From assembly GCF_000004195.4 (NCBI RefSeq), contig NC_030683.2, positions 6,851,345 to 6,915,344 on the forward strand: a DNA stretch of 64,000 nucleotides, read 5' to 3'. Position 1 is the first letter of the stretch. Every line of letters begins with the position of its first letter. Below are positions 11,701 to 23,700 of the stretch, in pieces. The position numbers and the translations under genes are program-made. Below the pieces are notes generated by a model. The model was given only the letters and a program-made list of their open reading frames with translations. It was not told the origin of the DNA and searched no databases. Source of the stretch: Xenopus tropicalis. Its lineage: Eukaryota > Chordata > Amphibia > Anura > Pipidae.

Positions 11701-14700
11701 GGTGATGGGTTGGCAGTCATAGTAAGGGGGTGAGCAGTCTTGGGTGCATGCTAGGTGGTGATGGGTTGGCAGTCATAGTAAGGGGGTGAGCAGTCTTGGG
11801 TGCATGGTAGGTGGTGATGGGTTGGCAGTCATAGTAAGGGGGTGAGCAGTCTTAGGTGCAAGGTTGGTGGTGATGGGTTGGCAGTCATAGTAAGGGGGTG
11901 AGCAGTCTTAGGTGCAAGGTTGGTGGTGATGGGTTGGCAGTCATAGTAAGGGGGTGAGCAGTCTTGGGTGCATGCTAGGTGGTGATGGGTTGGCAGTCAT
12001 AGTAAGGTGGTGAGCAGTCTTAGGTGCAAGGTTGGTGGTGATGGGTTGGCAGTCATAGCAAGGTGGTGAGCAGTCGTAGGTGCAAGGTTGGTGGTGAGGT
12101 TACCAAATCCTAAAATAAAGTAACCCAGCCCCCCTACCGTAAGGCGCAGCTTTCCCTCCCATGCGGTCGTGTTGTCCAACTGGAAGGAAACAAGTCCATT
12201 CTCATCCGATACCAAGTTCTCCGTTATATTCATAGGATTGATGGTTAGGGAGACTTTTTGGTTTGGAAGGGGATCATCATTGCCGTCCATCACCTTTATC
12301 TGCTCAGTGATAGAGAAGGGCCCAGTCTGAGAAACAATCTCAATGGCAGAAGACTGACTAATAGGGGTATTAACTAGTAAGCACTTACTGTCCCTCTGTA
12401 TGGGATCCCCGGCTTGTAGTTACTGTCAGCATCCAGGAAACGGCAACTTTTTAGCGTGGATAAAATGGTGGTTCCATCTCTTCCAGAATATTTCATCCCT
12501 ATAAGAAGGGCAGATATGCAGGGAAAGCTGGGACTCCGTCCAATCAAACCTGCTTGTCTTACCCAAGGGAAACTTTCTATTTAAAGCAGTCATTCTCCAT
12601 TTTATCTACTGATACAGACAGACTTGCACCTCACTCACTGCAGGAAGCACAACTATTCCCAGTATGTGGGCTATTCCAGACCTTGTGTGGAAATGGAAGA
12701 TTAGATTATGCTTCAGTTTCATAGAGATTAAGCTTAGTTGTTCAACTATACCTCCATGTTTAGTGGAACGGCAGGCAGAGTAGGGTAGGCAAGCATCTAC
12801 TATTCTTACTATACCTGCCCTCACAGGCAGGCAATATTATCTTCACTGATATGATAAACTACTATACAAACTTTCCCTATTATAATTCCCACACCAAAGT
12901 CAAAGTTCTTGTTACTATCCCCAATGCTACTATAGGCACCATCTCTCCCTACTATACCTGCTATCCCACAGCCCCAGTCCCTTCCCAGAGGCTATTATCC
13001 CCCCACTGCTACTATAGGCACCATCTCTCCCTACTATACCTGTTATCCCACAGCCCCAGTCCCTTCCCAGAGGCTATTATCCCCCCACTGCTACTATAGG
13101 CACCATCTCTCCCTACTATACCTGCTATCCCACAGCCCCAGTCCCTTCCCAGAGGCTATTATCCCCCCACTGCTACTATAGGCACCATCTCTCCCTACTA
13201 TACCTGCTATCCCACAGCCCCAGTCCCTTCCCAGAGGCTATTATCCCACTGCTACTATAGGCACCATCTCTCCTTACTATAGCTGCTATCCCACAGCCCC
13301 AGTCCCTTCCCAGAGGCTATTATCCCCCCACTGTTACTATAGGCACCATCTCTCCCTACTATACCTGCTATCCCACAGCCACAGTCCCTTCCCAGAGGCT
13401 ATTATCCCCCACTGCTACTATAGGCACCATCTCTCCCTACTATACCTGCTATCCTACAACCCCAGTTCCTTCCCAGAGGCTATTATCCCCCCACTGCTAC
13501 TATAGGCACCATCTCTCCCTACTATACCTGTTATTCCACAGCCCCAGTCCCTTCTCAGAGGCTATTATCCCCCCACTGCTTCTATAGGCACCATCTCTCC
13601 CTACTATACCTGTTATCCCACAGCCCCAGTCCCTTCCCAGAGGCTATTATCCCCCCACTGCTACTATAGGCACAATCTCTCCCTACTATACCTGCTATCC
13701 CACAGCCCCAGTCCCTTCCCAGAGGCTATTATCCCCCCACTGCTACTATAGGCACCATCTCTCCCTACTATACCTGCTATCCCACAGCCCCAGTCCCTTC
13801 CCAGAGGCTATTATCCCCCCACTGCTACTATAGGCACCATCTCTCCCTACTATACCTGCTATCCCACAGCCCCAGTCCCTTCCCAGAGGCTATTATCCCC
13901 CCACTGCTACTATAGGCACCATCTCTCCCTACTATACCTGCTATCCCACAGCCCCAGTCCCTTCCCAGAGGCTATTATCCCCCCACTGCTACTATAGGCA
14001 CCATCTCTCCCTACTATACCTGCTATCCCACAGCCCCAGTTCCTTCCCAGAGGCTATTATCCCCCCACTGCTACTATAGGCACCATCTCTCCCTACTATA
14101 CCTGCTATCCCACAGCCCCAGTCCCTTCCCAGAGGCTATTATCCCCCCACTGCTACTATAGGCACCATCTCTCCCTACTATACCTGCTATCCCACAGCCC
14201 CAGTCCCTTCCCAGAGGCTATTATCCCCCCACTGATACTATGGGACAGTTACCCCTCATTAAGCCAGACAAAGACACATTCAGCAGGATCCTTACCTGTT
14301 CCTTCCTCTGTAATGGTTGCTACTCCCTCTAGATACATTTCATGAGTGTTGTAGGCAATTCTAAAGGTATCAGACTTGATTTGCAATATGGAACACCCAG
14401 ACTGTTCCAACTAAAGAAGACAAACAGAATTAAGGACGTATATTCTTTTAAAGGGTCAAATCAATCTTATAGTAATATAGTTATGTCTAACCGTTGTTTT
14501 CTAAATGAGTATAGCTAACTGCCAGCTGATCCATAGATATTTGATATATATCACAGCAACTGGCGGGGGGGGGGGTTCCGCAAAGACAAATTCAGGACAA
14601 ATGATATACGGGGAGCATTTAGGAACGGTGCAAGACCCACCAAGACCAGGGCCAACCATGATTTTTCAGTCTTCCAGCAAGCCTCTATCTTACTGCAGCC

Positions 14701-17700
14701 TATTTTTATATAATATTTTTTATAATATATTTATTGGAACAACCATTGAACAAAACATCTCCCTGAAATGTACTATTTACCCATGTATTAAAGGGGTTGG
14801 TCACCTGGTCTTTTTTTATTATTTGTGGCTTTTGAATTATTTAGGTTGGAATTTCAGCACCTATGCGGTTGCCACCTCTGGTAAAGTGCAGCCTGGGGCA
14901 AGGTTCCTACATTCCCTTATGGCTAAATGGCACTTCCAGCGGAAAATGGTTTGTGCCATTTGGTTGAAGATACACAGCCGGCAGTAAGTATGGGGATCTT
15001 CTGCACCTTGCAGCCAATAGTGATGCCTAACTAGGGGGCATCTAATGGAAGGCCACGTGCTTGTGAGCAATTAGACTGCCCTATGTGAAGGATGATTAAT
15101 CCACATTAGGGTGTCATTGCTTATTATAAAACCAGTACAGGGAAAGAAGACCATTTACAGGTCCCTCATAAGTTCTTGACTGCCCATACAAGCTGAAAGG
15201 TGATTGTGACAGATTTTGGGTTCATATATTGAGTAGGATAAGTTCAGATTAACAGTTCCCACTGCTTATGGTGTGTATGCTATTAGGTTGGCTCCTCAGG
15301 TATTTTTGGCTACTCTAAAGCTCTGGGCTCTGACCTTCAGCCCTTACTTCACGTAGTTACCACTTCCAGTCCCATACAGTTGTCTCACCTTTCCACTGAA
15401 ATCAACACACAGGTCCGAAAAATTTTGAAAATGTCCCGACCAGTAGACTAAAAAGGCCCAGCGACACACCGTAGCCTGATATGTTCCTTGCACGGGTTGG
15501 CCATATGGGTACCTGTATGTACAAATACAACAATACAGCGGAGCACAAACTTGGATATTTTATGATATAAGATATGGAGCTGGCATAGATGGAGCATTAT
15601 GTTTCAATTTGGTACAGCCTTTTGCTTGAGCGGTAGTATGGTATGTAGCAAACTGGATACAGCTCAGCCAAGAACCAGTTCCTAAAACCAAGGGAATTGT
15701 GTTTAACTGCACAACATTGGTTCTACTTGTCTGGTCTGGGAGGCCTTCAGTGGAACCTGCAAACTGTACAGCAATGGGAATGAGTGAAACATACTGGGAC
15801 AGGGATCCTTTGTGCTGGCAAACCTAGCAAGAGGCCGCGATTGGCCAGACCAAGAACACAATGAGCACTAAGGAACCTACTTTTGCACTTCCATTTGGGG
15901 GTCTAAGCAAATGACCCCTATGTCTCTATTAACAGCTTCTATCAACATTATATTCTGCATTATAGACTCCTCCTCTATAAACACCTTCTCTCATCAACTT
16001 ACCCTACATTGGGCCGGATAGATTTTAGTCATCTTATGGTTTATCATGTGGAAACTCATGGACGTGACTCCTAATTCAGCTCCAGTTTTTTCCCATAGAC
16101 TTCAATTGAGTTTTCACAAGATAAGTTTGAGATAAGTTTAACCGAACTGAATAGAATCTGTCCCATTGTCCTTTCGAATAAATACTGGGGCACATTTACT
16201 AAGCAATTTTGAGAAAAAGTAGATTTTTCTTTTACTTCTAGATATTTTAGAGATGTACGAATGGGTTTTTGCCAGTACTCGATTTTTCTGATATTGTTTC
16301 TTGACTTTTTCGGAAATTTTTCTTTGAAAATAACTCCCGTAATTTCTGATTTATTAATGTTTGGTAAACTTTTTTTGTCAAAAAGAAATTCATCAGCTTT
16401 AATCTATCGAGTACCTTTGAGTCCTATAAAGGCTTAGAATAGTCAGTGATGGCCTGTCCTTGACACAGTTTCAAGGAGAAGTTAATCCCTCATTGTTTTC
16501 AGTTTCACCCAGTTTCCAGGAGAAGTTAATCCCCTCATTGTTTTCAGTTTCACCCAGTTTCCAGGAGAAGTTAATCCCCTCATTGTTTTCAGTTTCACCC
16601 AGTTTCCAGGAGAAGTTAATCCCCTCATTGTTTTCAGTTTCACCCGGTTTCCAGAAGTTAATCCCCTCATTGTTTTCAGTTTCACCCAGTTTCCAGGAGA
16701 AGTTAATCCCCTCATTGTTTTCAGTTTCACCCAGTTTCCAGGAGAAGTTAATCCCCTCATTGTTTTCAGTTTCACCCAGTTTCCAGGAGAAGTTAATCCC
16801 CTCATTGTTTTCTGTTTCACCCAGTTTCAAGGAGAAGTTAATCCCTCATTGTTTTCTGTTTCACTCAGTTTCCAGGAGAAGTTAATCCCCTCATTGTTTT
16901 CTGTTTCACCCAGTTTCAAGGGGAAGTTAATCCCCTAATTGTTTTCTGTTTCACCCAGTTTCCAGGAGAAGTTAATCCCCTCATTGTTTTCCGTTTCACT
17001 CAGTTTCAAGGAGAAGTTAATTCTCTCCTTGTTTCTGTTTCACTCAATTTCAAGGAGAAGTTAATCCCCTTGTTGGTTTCTGTTTTACCCAGTTTCAAGG
17101 AGAAGTTAATCCCCTTATTGTTTTCTGTTTTACCCAGTTTCAAGGAGAAACAAATCCTTTCATTGTTTCTGTTTAACACATTTTCAAGGGAAGGTTAACC
17201 CCCATTGTTTTCTATTTCACACATTTTCAAGGGGAAGTTAATTCCCTCTTTTTGTTTTTTTTCACCCAGTCTCAAAAGAAACTTAAACACCTTATTGTTT
17301 TCCAAGAATGAGCGCCAATGCTCCTAAAATGGCTGCTGGAGCACTTCCTATTTGGGAAAAATAAAGAGGACTCATGGAACCGAACGTCTGTTTAAAATCG
17401 AATTTTTTGATTTCCAGCTCAAAAAATTTGGGATTTTCAAATGTAAACTTGAAATTTTCATACAAATGATTCAAGCGTTATTGTGACAATTTATAAATAC
17501 AGCAATGATCGAGTTTAATTAGAATTTATACCAGTTTATACGACTTTCAAGGCCAGTTCCTTCCTTATTCATTCTATCTTTCCTCTGTCCTTTATTATTC
17601 CCTTTCTGCTGAACTAAAATACTCTCCAGCTATGTGTGTAGTTAGGTACTAGAGATAAATGAATGCTCAATTATTGGTTGGCCCCAAAGGCCCAGCCAAT

Positions 17701-20700
17701 AAAGTTTGTGGCTTTGGGGAAAATACTGTACATGTTAAAGCCATTGCTGGAAAAGGATGAAAGTAAAATTGCAGACGACTTTAGCTATGAACTCAATGCA
17801 GAGATAATGCACAGATACTGACCTGCCGCATATTTTCAGCTGGAATTGTTCACTGTTGGATAAAACAGCCTTGGGGAACTGAAAGACGACCTCAAATTTG
17901 GGAAGGGCTGTCACAATGACATAAACACATGTGTGAAATAATAACAATGGAATGGTATTTGGTAGGAAAGGCAAACACTTTCTCACCGTATCCTGCCACA
18001 TTAAAGAAGTGCACAGTGTGCCCAACACGAATGGCATATTGACCAAACAAAGGCTCCGGGGACAGCGGCAACGAGAGCTCAGCGATTCCCTGTGTGACAG
18101 TCACATTCAGCCACTGGGTAATATGGTTCCACCTTGGATCCTGAAGGGAACAGAACATTAGATTTAAGGGATATTGTAATATTAATTGTTCACATTTTGC
18201 ATCTGGACTAGTAGCCCACAGCAAGTAATGAGCGGGTGAAATGTAATGGTCACCAATGTAAAAGTAAACATCTGATTGGTTGTTTGGCGTTACTAGACAT
18301 GGAGCAATTCCCCTAAATAATTTTTCAATAGATCTATGCACCTTTCTGGAGTGATCTGGAATGATTTTAGTTACAAAGATATGATCATTGTGAAGCCACT
18401 AGTGATGAGCGACTCTGTCCCGTTTTACTTCGCCATAAAATTCGCGAAACGGCAAGAAAATTCCTGAAAACGGCGAAAAATTTGCAAAACGCATTTGTTG
18501 TGCTATTTTTTTGTCGCCCGCGTCTTTTTTGTCACCCCCGGATTTTTTTTTTTGTTGGCCGTGCTTTTAGCCGTGACCTCACCCGATTTGACGCATGACA
18601 AAAAAATAATACTGTGCAACAAATTTTTCCCAGGTGAATTTTCATGGAAGTTTCACAAAACAATTTGCCAATGGCAAAATGCGGAAATTCACTGCAAATC
18701 CATACCTGGCGAAAAAATTCACTCATCACTAGAAGCCACCATACCACATCAAGGGAATCCCTATATGTCACGCTATTTACCTTTGGGTATATTATTCATA
18801 GGCTGGTACCTCCCTTCATGGTTGACTTTCTTGGGAAAAGTGTTTCCTGACCAAAGTATCTCCCAGACCAACAGCCATTTTTAGAGAGGGGTAGAGCAGG
18901 GGAAGACATAGACTAGAGGAGGAGAAAATGGGCACAAGAACAGATGAAGAATAGGACTAGGCACAATGGATTTGGGAAAGAAGAGCAGGCTAAGCAGGGA
19001 TAGCAAGGTGAGAGCCAGGAGGAGCCAAAGCTATGGACAGGCTTTAGTGCTCAGGAAACCAGAAGAGAATGATATTTTAGTGAAACTGAGCCAGCCAGAC
19101 CAGAACCTGTCAGGCCCACTCAAGATACAAACCAGGATTGTACAGTCTCACGTGCAAGAGGTGAGGGGTATCCCTCATACCCAGGTGGGTAAAGGGAATG
19201 AATTGAGAAGCTGGTGGTAACTGGGGACATGATTTCTTGGTATCCAACAGGGTCCCCAGATTTTTTTTCCCCAGGACCCACAGGTGTTTAGTTACATCAC
19301 TTCTCAACTTAAACCTTGCAGGAAAACCAGGTTTAACCCAAACTAAATCAGATACGAGAACTGTAGCTTCTGACCTAAAGCCTTTGTTGGTTTAGTTGGT
19401 GGTGGACTAAATATTAGGGTGTCTAACACAGTGATCCCCAACCAGTGGCTCGGGGGCAACATGTTGCTCCCTAATAGCCAATCACAGCCCTTATTTGGCT
19501 CCTCCATGAACATTTATGGTGCTTGTGTTGCTCTCCAAGTCTTTTTACATTTGACTGTGGCTCACGAGTAAGAAAGGTTGGGGGCCCCTGGCCTGACATA
19601 TGTTAAAGTGCAGTTCTCAGCAACACATTCAGCTTAGTGGCTCTTACTTGGTCCCCCAACAATAATGGTCACTTAGCCACTCCCTATACCTACCTACATT
19701 CCTGAAACTGGGACTTGTTGGGCAACTCTTCAAATCCATGCCCTGTTACACGTAACCCATGCCCCTCCCAATGCCAAACCACACCTACATTTTGGTAAGA
19801 CCAACCCATTTTATGCAAGTCATTCAGGTCTTTTAGGTCCGTCACACAAAATATAGGGGTGACTGACTGGTGTGATGTGCACCTAGCATTTGTACAACAC
19901 ACAGCACTGTGGAATATGTTGGCGCTTAATAAATAAATGTTAATAACAATGAGGCAAGAACTCAAGGATCTGGCAATCTACTGGATTTAAACCCACTGGG
20001 TTGGATTTGTAGAATAGACACTAAACCCCAAATCTGTGATAAACATTGAATCTACACTTTTGTAAAACACTTACCTGTATATAAATGACTGGGAACTGTA
20101 AGACACAGAGAGAAGCAAGGCATTAATATCATATTCCCACTGTCCCAGTATGAAGTAATATGGCACCTGTTCCCCACAGTTAGCCGTTAGCAGACCAGTG
20201 CAGGTACAAAGAATCTATTGGTTATTTTGGCTTATAGAGCTATAGGAAACCTTCTTTTGTTCCTTCACAGCCATAATTTAAGGTGAATCCTCTCCCAGCA
20301 GATTAGAAGGTTTAGCATTTTAGTCTCCTTACTATAGGTCTCATTAGCTGGAGGGTTACTGAGTTTGCCTGCTTGGTTTGAGACGATAGCTGGCATTTAG
20401 TCGACATGCCCATCTCACTATCCTAGAAAATCACAGGCTTCACATTGAGACTCCCACCATAACTGTACAGTCTTTGAGTGTCTTTAAAGGAGAACTAAAG
20501 CTTTACAAAGAAGTGGAGATGAAAAGCTGCACATTATTTTTTCAGGTTCTGTACAATCCCAAGGAACCCATAGCTCTTTAGCAATGGAGATCTGTGCCTC
20601 TCAAGATGCCCCCAGTAGCCCCCCATCTTTTTTTCTGCTGATTCCCAGCATATTCTCTGGCTGCTGTCACTTATCTGAGCTTAGGGACCAACTTAAAGAA

Positions 20701-23700
20701 CCTCATTCTCTTCTTAATGATTTACAGAGCCCCCTAAGCTTAGCTTCTCAGCAGCTACCCAGAGAGCACTGAGCATGTGCGGTGTCACTGACAATCCAAG
20801 ATGGGGGGCTCCTGTGACAATTTGCTAAACCTTTAGGGTTTAGTTCTCCTTCCAAGTTGCCTTCATTCCTGTTCATTCTCCACTTACCTGAGTTTCTTTC
20901 AGTTGTAGATTTTCTTCAAGATTTACAACTCGTATTTGCACTGTGGAAAAAAATACTTAATGTGACACAATCAACTTTGCATGACTCCATGGGAATAACA
21001 CCAGTATATCAACGTCTGTGGCTTCTTGGGGAGAGGTGGGGCTATTGGGAAAGCGGGCGGGCCTGTGCCTGACATCACTGCATGTTCACTCCACATGTAA
21101 CTTATGTTCTCTCTTTCACCCAGTCAAACATGCTAATACACTCCAGTCCCTCCCCCGAGGAGCATATAAGCAGAAAAGCAATAATTTATTCAGCAGCAGA
21201 GAATACTGTACTTCCCAGGGGTATGCCAAACTATCTTATTGGTGAATCTGCTGTTCCTGTTCCAAAACAGATTGGACTGTAGAGTAACATCATGTAATAT
21301 CATTTGATGATATAGTTCAACTATTCTGTATCTAAACCAAATAAAGAATGGCATCAGCGTAACAACCAAATAAACAAAAAATCTTTGGAGGGGCCCAGTA
21401 GAGCAGCTACAGGAGAAGTTGACCCTACGGTTTGGCCTCCCCCATGTTTACCCCTGTGGGGTCTGTTAAACCACTGATTCATGGATTTTACAAATGTCTT
21501 GGTCAGTTCATGTTTCATTGCAGGCCAGGCAGGCAATTATTAACTAGAGTTAGAATCTTCAAATGGTTCTGTTAGGCTGAATTTAATAAAATGTTCATCT
21601 CCATCTTGTAAGAATGAACATATCCAATTAAAAATAGTACCTGTGTCCCCTGGTTTATATACAGCTTTGTCCGTCTGAATGAAAGTGCTGGTTCTTCTCC
21701 TCTTCACTAGAACTTTGCTGCTGTTGGTTACGGTCTCCCCTGCGCTCTCAATGAGAATTTCCATGGTGGCCACTTCTTCATTCCCTTGAGTGGGTGGAGG
21801 CACCTGAATAGAAGACAATACCCATCATCTCTGGGTGGATTAGCAAAATAAATTATTTCTTTTTTTTTTTTTTTTAAAGGTTCCAGTCAGTTACTGTCTA
21901 TTGCCGAAGAACTTCTTTATTGCTTTGTGGGTACAGTTGGGGGAAGAATTATGACTGCTCGAGCTGAACGTCAGTCACTGTCTGCTGCTGAAGAACCTCC
22001 TAATTGCTAAAGTGTTTGGGGGTACAGTTGGGGGCAAGACTTTCAGCTTGAGCAAGTCCACCACTGGCACTAACCCTGTTAGAAGTCTCTACCTGGGTAA
22101 AAGGTTTCCTGAATAATCTCTACTCCCTGTTGCTGGGTGACTCTCTTTCTTATGGGCAGGAAGTAGGGACAGGTTGTGTCTGAGCTGGAGAAACTGTTTT
22201 GCCTGAGCTGTGCCTCAAATTGTCCACAGATATGTAATATCCCAGCCCATATGGTTCACCTTTATGTGTATTTCCAAATAATTTACTATTACAATCAATC
22301 AGACACAACAAAGGGTGAAGGGAAAGTGGTGTTTACTTGGAATCTACCTTGCAAGGGCCATACATGGATAGCTTCAGTTTCTCTGTTTGCCCTGACTTGC
22401 TGCAGAAATAACAACAAAGTAGATTTCCTTGATTGAAACAATAGACACAGAGTATGTTTGGTACAAGTCCTATTCATTGCACTTATTATTGAACAATGTA
22501 CAAGGGTCTCATACAAAAAGTTCCCCTCTGAACAGTAATGAACTCTTCTATTCATGGGCTTAGGAATGCCAGGGCCAATTACCCCTTAGCTCAGTGGTCC
22601 CTAAACTTTTTTGCACCACGGACCAGTTTCAAGTAAGACAATTTTTCCCAGGACCTGGGGGTGGAGACTCCCACCAAAGTGGGACATCCCCTGTCGCTTA
22701 GCATGGAGCTTTAACTACTTTGGTCCTTGTCGCCATCAGTAGAAAGTTGTCATGGCTGTGTAACCATTGGGGAGAGGTTCAGCACAGCCCACGGCCCGGT
22801 GGTTGGGGACCCCTGCCTTAGCTGGCTGCACTTACATAAATACAAGGTACCAGCAGGGGAAAATTTGTTTCTCAGTAGGAAGTGCTTGGGGGAATCTCAC
22901 CTGAAATCTGAATTCAGACTCTGTAAGGACATGTTTTTTTACAAGTAGAATTTCGTCTCATGATGTCACTGAAAATTTACTCCCCCTATATACATTACAT
23001 GTAATGATTAGCTAGCTGACTTCATCCCTGTTTATCCAAATCCAAAGAGTGAAGCAAGACTTATTTAAACATAGTTGAACAGCTAACATATTAGGTTTGG
23101 CAGGGTTCTACTGAAGATCCAGGGCAGGACGGAAACCAGAGAAGGATCACTGATTAAGAAATCTACTGTATTAAGGCCATTAATCTGTTATCATCTTTAT
23201 TCCTGTAGTTACTGAAGAGAAAGTCCAAGTCCTACAGTGAAGTAGAAGCGAGGACATACTGAGTCAGACTGAGTAAGAAAATGTACAGTAACTACTAATT
23301 TAATTCAAGATTTACCCATAGACATCTATTGAGGATTAGTTGGTTAAAACACAAGACTATTTCACATTGAATGGATTCTGGTTTATTTTGGGAAGACTCA
23401 ATACATTGAAAGGACAATTATGCCTGGAAGAGTGGAAGACAAAAAAGATGACCTGGAAAAATAAAGATGGATTCAATCAAAAGAATCATGAAGATACTTT
23501 TAAAGCAAATAAATTGCTGTCTTGTATAAAAAGGGCATTGACTCAAGGGATGAGAACATAATTTTGCCCCTTTATAGGTCCCTGGTAAGGCCTCACCTTG
23601 AGTACGGGGGACTAAAATCTACAATTTTGGTTGGTATTTATAGTTTACGCACAATGTGTAAGTTTATCGATAGGTCAGTATAGGTTTGTGGGTGTTGGGT

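Larger units (their letters stand above)
11384..12501. repeat. Tandem duplication, copy 2 (1,118 bp)
   Basis: Contains the native exons 10 and 11 of gene A. The right border falls 3 bases past the exon 10 acceptor. Confidence 0.92.

Noticed and set aside
14505..14987. 160-codon frame in gene A intron 8
   Set aside because: Opposite strand to the gene, contains a G-run and shows no recognised similarity.
16460..16885. Open frames of 110-140 codons on both strands
   Set aside because: They arise from a 45-bp repeat, a multiple of three, so frames stay open by repetition. No start context, splice pattern or family match.
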